Assembly (NCBI GenBank): GCA_937949945.1
Contig: CALFEQ010000127.1
Location: 1 to 64,000 of the forward strand
DNA length: 64,000 nt
Direction: 5' to 3'
From: an uncultured Myxococcales bacterium
Lineage (GTDB): Bacteria > Myxococcota_A > Polyangia > Polyangiales > Polyangiaceae
Part shown: positions 27,017-35,159 of the stretch, one piece after another
Position numbering within the stretch: position 1 is the first letter of the stretch
Layout: each line of letters starts with the position of its first letter
Notes under the pieces: generated by a model
Told to the model about the DNA's origin: nothing
Database searches by the model: none
What the model saw: only the letters and a program-made list of their open reading frames with translations
Program-made: the position numbers and the translations under genes

Positions 27017-28585
27017 TCACTCCTCGCCCGGCCAAGGCTGCGCGCCGACCGTGGGCGTGCCGTCGCCGATCGAGGGCCAGCCGTCCTTCCACGTGATCCG
27101 ATCGACGAGCACCATGCGGCCCTTCGCGGTCACCGCGGTGCCGTTCCCGGCGTTCTGCCACGCGTGATAAACGAAGTAGTCGAGCGCCTCGCCCGACGGG
27201 TTCGGCAGGACGTGCGGGACGCGCACGACGGACCCGTGCCCGGGACCGACCCACGACGCGTTGTTCGCGAGGATCGGCGGACCCTTCTTCTCCCACGGTC
27301 CGGTGATCGATGTCGCGCGGGCGACGCCCGTGCGGTAGCGGTGGTCGTAGACGTTGCCGCTGTAGAACATGTAATAGCGGCCCTCGCGCTTGACGACCCA
27401 CGGCGCCTCGACGACGCCGCCTTCCCACGTGCTCGGATCGTTGACGAGCACCTGTACGGGCGCGCTGTCGGGCGCGAACGAGAGCCCGTCGGGCGCGAGG
27501 CGGCGCACGTAGATCGGCGTCGGCTTCCCGTGCGCGTTACCGTCGATCTTGTAGAAGAGCCAGCGGGAGCCGTCGTCGTCTTCGAAGAACGTCGCGTCGA
27601 TGACGCCCTGCGGGTCCTCGACGAGCGCCGAGCCGCGATCGGTCCACGGTCCCGTCGGCGAGGTCGCGTGCGCGACGCCGATCGAGAGCACGTTCGCGGC
27701 GTTCACGGTCGTGTAGTAGGCGAGGAACGCATCGCCGACGCGGTGCAGCTCCGGCGCCCAGTTTCGGCCGCCGTTGTCCGCCCACGACGGCTTGCCCTGC
27801 GGCAGGATCGCCGCGCCCGGCACGGTCTCCCAGCGCACGAGATCGCGTGACGTGCGGATGGGGAACGAGCCGCCGGTGCACGCCGCGTAGAACGTGAGCG
27901 CGCCGCCGACGCCCGTGACCCCGAGCACGCCGGGGTCGGGGCAGTCGGACGCGATGACCGGATTCGCGAAAGGAGGCTTCGGGCCCGGGATGCCGCTCGG
28001 TCGCTGCCGGGTGCGGAAGCGATCGGAAGGGATGACCTCCTCGGGCAGTCCGTCTGCCGACCACGACAGCTTCACGGACGCCTCGAGATCGACCTCGAAG
28101 TAATCGAGGCGGATGTCGACCGGCTCGTCCTTCACGAGGTCGATCTCGCCGGTGTGCCGCTCGACGAAGTGCGCGCGCCAGTCGTCGATGACGAGCTTGC
28201 CGTCGATCCAGAGGCGGACGCCGTCGTCGGCGTCGATCGCGAACGTCGTCTTGCCCGTCACGGCCGGCGTGAGCGTGCCCGTCCATCGCACCGAGAAGCG
28301 ATCCTTCCCGACGCCGTCCACGGGCGCCCCGTCCTTCCAATCGTGGTCGACGCCGGGCTCGACGCGCTCGACCACCTTGTCGTGGTAGCCGTCGAAGTAC
28401 TCGGCGAACAGCCCCGGAACCGGAGGCGGCTCGGGCGCGCCGCCTTCGACGTCCGCGCCCGCGTCGCGCGCGCCCGACGGAGGCCCACCGCCGCCGAGCG
28501 GCTCGGACGGCGCGAGATCCTCCTGGCAGGCGCCGACGACGAACGACGCCACGAGCGCGCCCAGTGTCGTCCTGAGGAGCGGCAC
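27017..28585 (-). CDS. Secreted PA14-GH43 glycoside hydrolase lipoprotein
   Basis: 522 residues. The lipobox is VVGAC (Cys20). A PA14 domain covers about 58-190 (GLFAEYFDGYHD, FAIDADDGVRLWIDGKLVID, VDIRLDYFEVDLEASVKLSW), which typically binds carbohydrate. The GH43 five-bladed propeller runs from about 205 to the end. Likely catalytic residues are the Asp in SDCPDPGV (base), the Asp in GVIDATFFEDDDGS and the Glu in VVEAPWVVKREGRYYMFYSG (acid). The family cleaves arabinan, xylan side chains or related furanosides. It is anchored at the surface, consistent with degradation of plant or soil polysaccharide. It stands alone between repeat-bearing gaps. Confidence 0.9.
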   Translation of the reverse strand: MPLLRTTLGALVASFVVGACQEDLAPSEPLGGGGPPSGARDAGADVEGGAPEPPPVPGLFAEYFDGYHDKVVERVEPGVDHDWKDGAPVDGVGKDRFSVRWTGTLTPAVTGKTTFAIDADDGVRLWIDGKLVIDDWRAHFVERHTGEIDLVKDEPVDIRLDYFEVDLEASVKLSWSADGLPEEVIPSDRFRTRQRPSGIPGPKPPFANPVIASDCPDPGVLGVTGVGGALTFYAACTGGSFPIRTSRDLVRWETVPGAAILPQGKPSWADNGGRNWAPELHRVGDAFLAYYTTVNAANVLSIGVAHATSPTGPWTDRGSALVEDPQGVIDATFFEDDDGSRWLFYKIDGNAHGKPTPIYVRRLAPDGLSFAPDSAPVQVLVNDPSTWEGGVVEAPWVVKREGRYYMFYSGNVYDHRYRTGVARATSITGPWEKKGPPILANNASWVGPGHGSVVRVPHVLPNPSGEALDYFVYHAWQNAGNGTAVTAKGRMVLVDRITWKDGWPSIGDGTPTVGAQPWPGEE

Positions 28586-28690
28586 GCGTCAGAGATCCCA
28601 TGATCGGTCGTCGCGTGCCAAGACCGTTCAGCCACGCAAAGGCTGGTGGAAAATTCCAGACGGCAGTCTCCAGACTCCCGCTGGGCGAGC

Positions 28691-28831
28691 CAGTCCTCAG
28701 ACCTCAGTCCTCGGCCCTCAGCGACTGAGGTTGGCGCGCGAAGCGCGCGCCGTCTCGAGCCTGAAGACCGCCGCGGGCGTGCGTTCCAGCTCCGCGTCGA
28801 ACCCCCCACTGGAGCCTGGAGCCTGGAGCCT
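28691..28831. repeat. Heptad blocks and hairpin after ptsI
   Basis: CAGTCCT, CAGACCT, CAGTCCT, CGGCCCT fill 28691-28718. A perfect 8-bp stem with loop AAG lies at 28733-28751 (GGCGCGCG-AAG-CGCGCGCC). TGGAGCC x3 fills 28811-28831 and ends 4 bp from the ptsI stop. The gap between ptsI and the GH43 gene holds no gene. Confidence 0.85.
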
Positions 28832-28835
28832 GAAC

Positions 28836-30800
28836 TCACTCCGTCGGCGGCGGCACGCTCGAGCGGCTCAGGGTCGTCTCGTCCGCGAGGCCCGCGAGCA
28901 GGTCGATGAAGCGCGGTGCGAGCTCGCGGGCGAGGACCTCCTCGACGGCCTCGGCGCTGTCGCACGCGAGGGCCTGCGCCGCGATCGCCTCCGCCTCGGG
29001 CACCGTCAGCCGGCGGATCGCCTCCTTGATCTCGGGGATCGCGGCGGCCTCCATCGAAAGGTCGCGCAGACCGAGCCCGACGAGCAGGCAGGCGGCGAGG
29101 GGATCGGACGCCATCGCTCCGCAGAGCGACACGGGGCGGTTGTACTTCTTGCCGACGTCCGTGACCGTCTTGATGAGGCGGAGGATGGCCGGGTTGAACG
29201 GCGAAGCCTGCGCCGCGAGCGACTGGCTCGCGCGGTCGATCGCGAGGGCGTACTGCACGAGATCGTTCGTGCCGAGGCTGAAGAACTCGGCCTCGCGCGC
29301 GAACACGTCGGCCATCACCGCCGCGGCGGGCACCTCGATCATCATGCCGAGCGGGATGTGCTCCTCGAAGGACAGGCCGCGCGCCTTGACCTGCGCGATC
29401 GCCTGCGCGAGCAGCCGCTTGACCTCGCGCATCTCGTGGATGCTGGCGACCATCGGCACCATGATGCGCACGTCGCCGTGGGCGCTCGCGCGCACCATCG
29501 CGCGGAGCTGCGTGAGGAACACCTCGGGCTGCTTGAGCGCGAGGCGTACGGCGCGCAGGCCGAGCGCCGGGTTCATCTCGGCCGGCATCTGGAAGGTGCT
29601 CGCGAACTTGTCGCCGCCGAGATCGAACGTGCGCAGCGTGACCGGCTGCGGGCTCACGGCCTCGACGATCGCGCGGTAGACCTCGTACTGCTCGTCTTCG
29701 CCCGGCTGCGTCGTGCGATCGATGTAGAGGAACTCGGTGCGGTACAGGCCGATGCCCTGCGCGCCGTGATCGACGGCGAGGATCGCCTCGGCGGGCAGCT
29801 CCACGTTCGCCTTGAGCGTGACGGGGACGCCGTCGGCCGTGACGCACGGCTTGTGACGGGCGGAGAGGAGGCGCCGCGCGAAGGCGAGGTGCTGCTCGGA
29901 GCGCTGGCGCGCGTCCTTGATCGACTGCTCGCTCGGATGGACGGTGACGACGCCCGTGAGCCCGTCGACGACGAGCATGTCGCCCGTGCGGATCTCGGCG
30001 AGCGCGTCGGCCACGCCGACGACGGCGGGGATCTCGAGCGCACGCGCCATGATCGACGTGTGGCTCGTGCGCGTACCGACGCAGGTGACGAACGCGAGCG
30101 CGGGCTCGCGCACCATGCTCGCGGTGTCGGCCGGCGAGAGATCGCGCGCGACGACGATCATCGGCTCGTCGAGGCGGACCGCGTGGTGGGCGGACTCGCC
30201 GACGAGCGCGCGGAGGAGCCGATCGCAGACGAACTCGATGTCGTGGCGCCGCTCGCTGATGTACGCGTCGCGCTCGGCCGCGTCGCCCGGCTCGAACATC
30301 GCGACGATCTCCTCGCTCGCCTCCGAGACCGCCCACTCGGCGCACTTCTTCTCGTGCCGGATCTTCCGCTCGACGCGCTCGTGCAGCGTCGGGTCCGACA
30401 GCATCATGTCGTAGGCGTCGAGGATGGGGGACGCCTCGTGCATCCCCTTCGGCATCCGCGTGCTGACCTCGCGGAGCGTCTGCTTGGCGTCGCGGACGGC
30501 CTGTTTGACGCGGTCGAGCTCCGCCTGGATCTGGGCGCTCGGGACGTGCCGCCGGACGAAGGACGCACGGATGTCGCCGAGCACGAGCGCCGGCCCCACG
30601 GCGACGCCGGGGGAGCCCGCGATGCCCTTGAGGACGCGCGTCTCCTTGCGCTCGAGCTCGGTGGAGCTCGGCGGCACGGACGGGACGCGGTCCTTCGCGT
30701 CGCGCGAGGACGCGTCGCGCACCGACGCCCCGGAGCTCGGCTCCGGCGGCGGAATGGCCGGGACGTCGCCCGGCCGCGGCGGAGGGCTCTTGCGAGACAT
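28836..30800 (-). CDS. ptsI: PTS Enzyme I (phosphoenolpyruvate-protein phosphotransferase)
   Basis: 654 residues from ATG 30800, whose first base is the last base of the ptsH stop (TGATG). It transfers phosphate from PEP to HPr. The Enzyme I core starts near residue 52 (ETRVLKGIAGSPGVAVGPAL), after a Pro/Ser-rich extension. The phosphohistidine is His247 in GTRTSHTSIMARALEIP. PEP-binding elements include LYRTEFLYIDR, FDLGGDKFAS and SLCGAMASDP with the active-site Cys. There is no N-terminal GAF domain, so it is a plain Enzyme I rather than EI-Ntr, although it ends the nitrogen-PTS operon. Confidence 0.96.
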   Translation of the reverse strand: MSRKSPPPRPGDVPAIPPPEPSSGASVRDASSRDAKDRVPSVPPSSTELERKETRVLKGIAGSPGVAVGPALVLGDIRASFVRRHVPSAQIQAELDRVKQAVRDAKQTLREVSTRMPKGMHEASPILDAYDMMLSDPTLHERVERKIRHEKKCAEWAVSEASEEIVAMFEPGDAAERDAYISERRHDIEFVCDRLLRALVGESAHHAVRLDEPMIVVARDLSPADTASMVREPALAFVTCVGTRTSHTSIMARALEIPAVVGVADALAEIRTGDMLVVDGLTGVVTVHPSEQSIKDARQRSEQHLAFARRLLSARHKPCVTADGVPVTLKANVELPAEAILAVDHGAQGIGLYRTEFLYIDRTTQPGEDEQYEVYRAIVEAVSPQPVTLRTFDLGGDKFASTFQMPAEMNPALGLRAVRLALKQPEVFLTQLRAMVRASAHGDVRIMVPMVASIHEMREVKRLLAQAIAQVKARGLSFEEHIPLGMMIEVPAAAVMADVFAREAEFFSLGTNDLVQYALAIDRASQSLAAQASPFNPAILRLIKTVTDVGKKYNRPVSLCGAMASDPLAACLLVGLGLRDLSMEAAAIPEIKEAIRRLTVPEAEAIAAQALACDSAEAVEEVLARELAPRFIDLLAGLADETTLSRSSVPPPTE

Positions 30801-31102
30801 CAGCTCGGCTCTCCGAAGCGGTCGGCGATGAGCTTGCCGATCGCGTCGACGCACTCCTGGGCACGCTCTCCCGTCGCCGTGACCTCGACGACGGTGCCCT
30901 TCGAGCCGCAGAGGAGGAGCACGCCCATCACGCTCTTCGCGTTCGCCTGCTGGCCCCCGTGGGAGACGATGACCTCGCAGGGGTACCGCGTCGCGAGCTG
31001 GACGAGCTTCGTCGCCGCGCGTGCGTGCAGACCGAGCTCGTTGACGATCGTGAATCGTCCGCTCGCTCGGTTCGAACCCTCGTTCTGCACCGGATCAGTC
31101 AC
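30800..31102 (-). CDS. ptsH: HPr-family phosphocarrier
   Basis: 100 residues with an N-terminal extension of about 11. His26 in ELGLHARAATKLVQLA is the Enzyme I phosphorylation site. Ser57 in NAKSVMGVLLL matches the HPr-kinase site (Ser46 of B. subtilis). Both sites are intact, and hprK is two genes upstream. Its start overlaps the rapZ stop by 8 bp. It should carry phosphate from Enzyme I to the EIIA-Ntr encoded nearby. Confidence 0.95.
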   Translation of the reverse strand: MTDPVQNEGSNRASGRFTIVNELGLHARAATKLVQLATRYPCEVIVSHGGQQANAKSVMGVLLLCGSKGTVVEVTATGERAQECVDAIGKLIADRFGEPS

Positions 31103-32156
31103 GGCTCGCTCCTGTCACGGTCGGGCTCGGGTCGTGCGGCCCCGAGAGGGGGATCACGCTGTGGCGACTCTCCTGGCGTCCGACGTCACGATGTACCACC
31201 GCGATCTCGATGCGCGGTCGAGCTCCGCCGTCGCTCTCCGGTTCCGCGGCGTGGAGCGCCGCGAGCAGCCGATCGAGCTCGAGCGCGACGTGTTCGGCCA
31301 AGACGACGCTTCGGTGCATGCCCCCCGTGCAGCCAAAGGCGATCGTAAGATAGCTCTTCCCTTCACGCTCGTACTTCGGCACGACCCAACGGAGGAGGTC
31401 GAGCGTTCGGTCGAGAAGCTCGCGCGTCTCGGGCAAGCCGAGGACGAAGTCCTTGACCGGCTTCTCCGTTCCAGGGAGGCGCTTGAGCTCCGGGACGAAG
31501 TACGGGTTCTTCAAGAAGCGGACATCGAAGACGAGGTCCGCGTCGGCGGGGATCCCGTACTTGAATCCGAACGACAGGACGCGCACCGTCATGCGCTCCC
31601 TCGTGCCCGATGCCGGACCGAAGTAGCCGATGACGGCGCGCCGCAGCTCGTGGACGCTCAGCGCCGTCGTGTCGATCACGTGCGTCGAGCGGGCGCGGAG
31701 CGGCGCCAGGCGTTCGCGCTCGATCGCGATGCCTTCGAGCACGGAGGACGCGTGCGTCGTCGACTCGTAGGTCGCGAGCGCGTGCGGACGGCGCGTCTCG
31801 CTGAAGCGGCGGAGGATGGTCTCGTCCGAGGCGTCGAGGAACAGCACGGGTACGTCACGCCGGCCGTTGTCCTCGAGCTGCGAGAGGACGTTTCCGACCT
31901 CCCCGAGGAACACGCGGACGCGCACGTCCATTCCCAACGCGACGCGCGTCATGCCGCCACGCTCGCAGAGGGCCACCGCCTGCGGCGCGAGCACCGTGGG
32001 GAGGTTGTCGATGCAGAAGAACCCGAGGTCCTCGAGCGCGCGGAGGGCGGTCGTCCGTCCTGCGCCGGAGAGGCCCGTGACCACGACGACCATCGGCCGC
32101 CGCGGGCTCGTCGACGGGGCAGGGGTGAGGGGAAGGAGGCCGGGCGGATCGTTCAC
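31095..32156 (-). CDS. rapZ: RapZ-family nucleotide-binding protein
   Basis: 353 residues from GTG 32156, which overlaps the hprK stop (GTGA). The family (YvcJ/RapZ) binds nucleotides. In E. coli RapZ presents the sRNA GlmZ to RNase E and so controls glucosamine-6-phosphate synthase. Visible motifs are GLSGAGRT (28-35), FFCIDNLPTVL, VRVLSFGFKYGIP, DVRFLKNPYFVPEL and FGCTGGMHRSVVLAEH. The Walker-A Lys is Arg here (GAGRT instead of GSGKS), which may weaken nucleotide binding. About 20 residues at the N-terminus and 45 at the C-terminus exceed the usual length. Confidence 0.93.
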   Translation of the reverse strand: MNDPPGLLPLTPAPSTSPRRPMVVVVTGLSGAGRTTALRALEDLGFFCIDNLPTVLAPQAVALCERGGMTRVALGMDVRVRVFLGEVGNVLSQLEDNGRRDVPVLFLDASDETILRRFSETRRPHALATYESTTHASSVLEGIAIERERLAPLRARSTHVIDTTALSVHELRRAVIGYFGPASGTRERMTVRVLSFGFKYGIPADADLVFDVRFLKNPYFVPELKRLPGTEKPVKDFVLGLPETRELLDRTLDLLRWVVPKYEREGKSYLTIAFGCTGGMHRSVVLAEHVALELDRLLAALHAAEPESDGGARPRIEIAVVHRDVGRQESRHSVIPLSGPHDPSPTVTGASRD

Positions 32157-33343
32157 TCGTCGCCTCCCTTCGGACGGAACGCCGGGATCCACGCCGAGCT
32201 CTCGTTGGCAGCGAACGGCTTGGCCGCGCGCTGCGGGCGCTCGGAGTCGTTCCACGGCGGGGTGGGTTGCGCCATGCTGCTGTTCGGCGGAGGCGGCGTG
32301 CCCTTGGCGCTCACCGGCGCGGTGACGACGCTCTCCGGCTGATCGTCGACCGCCATCTCCTGCGAGATGGCGGCGTTCTCTTCGAGCCGCGCGAGCAGCT
32401 CGCGCGCGCTGTGCTTCCCGGCGCGCCGGAGCAGCTCGTTGCGCGCCGCCATCTCGAGCATCGCGCCCATGTCACGGCCGGGTCGCACCGGAACGGTCAC
32501 GAGCCGGATGGGGGTGTTGAGGATCTCGTAGTACTCGTCGTCCACGCCGAGGCGGTCGTACTCCTTCGCCTCGTTCCACTCGTCGAGGCGCACGACCATG
32601 TCGATGCGCTTCCGCTCGCGCACGGCCGTGACGCCGAACAGGTCCTTGATGTTGAGCAGCCCGAGGCCGCGCACCTCGACGTGGTGGCGGAGCAGGTCCG
32701 CCGGCGCGCCGAAGACCATGCCGGGCGGCCGCCACTCGCAGCGGACGACGTCGTCCGCGACGAGCCGGTGCCCGCGGAGGACGAGCTCGACGGCGCACTC
32801 GCTCTTGCCGATGCCGCTCTTGCCGAGGAGCAGCAGCCCGATGCCGAAGACGTCGACGAGCACGCCGTGGAGCGACGTCGTCGGCGCGAGCTTCTCGTCG
32901 AGGAGCGCGTGGAGCGCGTTGATCGTGCGGCTCGACCGCTCCTCGCTCACGAACAGCGGCGTCCCGGTCGCCTCGGCGGCCTGGACGATGGCGCGGGGTG
33001 GCTCCGCGTCCCGCCGCGTGAGCACGACGCACGAGAGCCCGAGGGCGAAGAAGCCGCGTGCGGCCTCGCTCCGCCGCTCGGGGGTCATCGTGTCGAGGAA
33101 CGACAGCTCGGTCTCCCCGAGCACCTGCAGGCGCGTCGGAACGACGCCGTGGTAGTGCCCGGCGAGCGCGAGCCCGCTCTTCTGGATGCGCGGGTGCCGG
33201 ATCGGCCGGCCGAGCCCGCTCTCGCCTGCGAGGCGGAAGAGCTTCACCCCGAGACGCGTGTCGGCGACGAGCTCGCCGACGGTGACGTCGGCCATCGGCG
33301 GCGGGGAAGAGCCGGCCGGCGGTGACGCCGTCTCGTCGGTCAC
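32153..33343 (-). CDS. hprK: HPr kinase/phosphorylase
   Basis: 396 residues from GTG 33343 (GTGA overlap with ptsN). It phosphorylates and dephosphorylates HPr on Ser. The N-terminal domain contains KSGLALAGHYHGVVPTRLQV. The Walker A is GKSGIGKS (174-181), followed by LVADDVVRCEW and the family signature EVRGLGLLNIKDLFG. A C-terminal extension of about 60 residues is Pro/Ala-rich. HprK was first known from Firmicutes, but proteobacterial homologues in this same gene order are common. Confidence 0.95.
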   Translation of the reverse strand: MTDETASPPAGSSPPPMADVTVGELVADTRLGVKLFRLAGESGLGRPIRHPRIQKSGLALAGHYHGVVPTRLQVLGETELSFLDTMTPERRSEAARGFFALGLSCVVLTRRDAEPPRAIVQAAEATGTPLFVSEERSSRTINALHALLDEKLAPTTSLHGVLVDVFGIGLLLLGKSGIGKSECAVELVLRGHRLVADDVVRCEWRPPGMVFGAPADLLRHHVEVRGLGLLNIKDLFGVTAVRERKRIDMVVRLDEWNEAKEYDRLGVDDEYYEILNTPIRLVTVPVRPGRDMGAMLEMAARNELLRRAGKHSARELLARLEENAAISQEMAVDDQPESVVTAPVSAKGTPPPPNSSMAQPTPPWNDSERPQRAAKPFAANESSAWIPAFRPKGGDE

Positions 33344-33861
33344 GTGGCCCCCTTCTTCTCGCTTTCCGTGGCAGCCCCCGACTCCTTCGCGCTCGAGGAA
33401 CCGCCCTCCTCGGCGCGGATCAGGTCGAAGACGCTCTTTTCGTCGTGCGCGTTGATGAGGCGCGTACGGAAGTCTTTGTTGCGCAGGAGCTTGGAGACGC
33501 GGGCGAGCGTCTTGAGGTGCTCGCCCGTGGCGCGCTTCGGCGTGATGACGCCGAAGAGGATGTTCACGTCGGCGTCGTCGATCGCCTGGAAATCGACGCC
33601 TTCGGGCACGATGAGGAGCGCGGCGACCTGCTCTTTGAGCTGTGGCAGCGCGCCGTGCGGGATCGCGACGCCTTCGCCGATGCCCGTGCTCTGGAGCTGT
33701 TCGCGATCGAGCAGCGCACGCTCGATCTCCGCGACGCTCACGCCGTCCCGCTCACCGATGAGCGCGGCGAGCTGGCCGATGGCCTTCTCCTTGTCGAACG
33801 GCTCGCCGTTCGAGCGCTTGATGCCGACGCGCTCCGGCGAGAGTAGGTCGGTGAGACGCAT
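33340..33861 (-). CDS. ptsN: EIIA-Ntr, PTS regulatory phosphoacceptor
   Basis: 173 residues. The phosphohistidine is His68 or thereabouts in STGIGEGVAIPHGALPQLKE. Other family sequences are VNILFGVITPK and EHLKTLARVSKLLRNKDFRTRL. The terminal 25 residues are a charged Ser/Glu/Lys tail. EIIA-Ntr regulates potassium uptake, stress and nitrogen responses through its phosphorylation state. It is the first gene of the overlapping ptsN-hprK-rapZ-ptsH-ptsI run and 211 bp downstream of hpf. Confidence 0.95.
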   Translation of the reverse strand: MRLTDLLSPERVGIKRSNGEPFDKEKAIGQLAALIGERDGVSVAEIERALLDREQLQSTGIGEGVAIPHGALPQLKEQVAALLIVPEGVDFQAIDDADVNILFGVITPKRATGEHLKTLARVSKLLRNKDFRTRLINAHDEKSVFDLIRAEEGGSSSAKESGAATESEKKGAT

Positions 33862-33922
33862 GGGGGGTCGTGCGGTGGGCCTCCCATCGCTGAGAGAGCC
33901 CGACGAGAAGGGTTGAAGGGAG

Positions 33923-34068
33923 CCTCGGTCGCTCAGCCCTCGGACCTCGGTCCGCGGTCCTCGGCGCTTCGGCTTCGAAGCTCGGCGTCGAGGTGCGGCC
34001 CCGAGGTCACTCTTATTCTACGACTACGACGTCATCACCTGAGGACTGAGGACTGAGGACCGAGGACG
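33923..34068. repeat. Facing heptad blocks between hpf and ptsN
   Basis: Six degenerate units ending in CTCGG or GCGG occupy 33923-33964. GAGGACT x2, GAGGACC and GAGGACG occupy 34041-34068 in the opposite sense. The second block ends 4 bp from the hpf stop. The spacer is 76 bp. The repeats split an otherwise continuous operon. Confidence 0.85.
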
Positions 34069-34072
34069 GATG

Positions 34073-34402
34073 TCAGTCCTCGTCAGGAAGCAGATGATCC
34101 GAGGCGCGCTCGGCGCCCTTCTTCTTGCTCGAGCCGTTGTCGTCGCGAATCTGGCGCTCGAGCTTGTCGGTGACCAAGTCGATCGCGGCGTACATGTCTT
34201 CGCTCGTCTCGCCTGCGTGGTAGTGCTTCCCCCCGGAGTGCAGGTCGACTTCCACCGTGTGTTCGGTCTTCTGACAGCTCAACGTCACCTGTCCGTACAG
34301 TGGCTGGCGCAAGAACTTCTGCAGTCTGGAGACTTTCTCCGTGGCGTAGGCCTTGACTGCTTCGGTCGCATCCATCTGGCGGAAGGTGATGGAGATGTTC
34401 AT
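34073..34402 (-). CDS. hpf: Ribosome hibernation promoting factor (HPF/YfiA family, short form)
   Basis: 109 residues with a GAAGGAG Shine-Dalgarno before ATG 34402. Recognisable from MNISITFRQMDATEAVKAYA, KVSRLQKFL and HAGETSEDMYAAIDLVTDKL. HPF binds the 30S subunit and promotes inactive ribosome dimers in stationary phase. It has no long C-terminal dimerisation domain, so it is the short type. Its position between rpoN and ptsN is the classic proteobacterial order; older annotations call it the sigma-54 modulation protein. Confidence 0.95.
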   Translation of the reverse strand: MNISITFRQMDATEAVKAYATEKVSRLQKFLRQPLYGQVTLSCQKTEHTVEVDLHSGGKHYHAGETSEDMYAAIDLVTDKLERQIRDDNGSSKKKGAERASDHLLPDED

Positions 34403-35159
34403 GCGTGGCTCTCCTTCGGTTTGCCTTGACCGTTTCGTCCTGCGCCGTCGTCAGTGAGCGCAGCGCGTTCTCGCGGAAACCTGAACCTCCTCGTGAGTGG
34501 CGCCACCATGGCGCGCTCCCACGAGTCTATCCCCGCCCTGGGGCGGCAAGCTAACTCGTTTTCCGGCAGAAGCTTCATGGTGGGGCCCATGAAGAGGTCG
34601 AAGCCCCTCCAGCAGAAACGCCGACGAGCGGCGGAGATTCCAAGGTCGGCTCCGCGTCCGGCAACGCGCGGACGGGTAGGGCCGACGGAGCCGAGCCGCC
34701 TTTCCCACGCTCGACCGGTCGCTCCTGCGGACCACCGCCGCGACGCCTGCGGCGCCGTTCGGTCGAGTCGGCTCGTCGACTCGGTCCATGCGTTGCATTC
34801 GTCGCGCGTCCCGAGGCCCTCGGAAGAGGGGCTCGCGCGGAACGTCGTCACGTCGACGATGTGCACGTCTGCCCGCTCGGGCAAGCGGGGCCGACCGAGC
34901 AGCTGGCTCTCCTTCGACGCGGCCCACGCGCCATCGGGCACACGATCGGCGGGAGAGCCAGCCCGCTCGCGCCCGGCGATGGCGTGCTTCATTCGACCGC
35001 CGCCCATCGCCGAGCGGGCGGCTCTTCGCCGCCCGATCCCCCTCCCGTCGTCACCGAGTGGTCGCTCTCGACCACCGCCCTCGCTCGACCGCTGCCGCCC
35101 ACCGCCTCCTCGCCGCCGGACAGGCCGTCCGTACGAAGGATAGCGCTGGCCGGCCGCGG
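34403..35159. other. 757-bp region without a supported gene
   Basis: It lies between rpoN and hpf. Several long frames are open in both directions, but none has a recognisable product or a ribosome site, and all look like high-G+C artefacts (Arg/Ala/Gly-rich). There are no heptad repeats, tRNA or obvious RNA gene. The hpf promoter should lie in the last 150 bp, near the AT-richer 34540-34580. A small RNA cannot be excluded. Confidence 0.5.
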
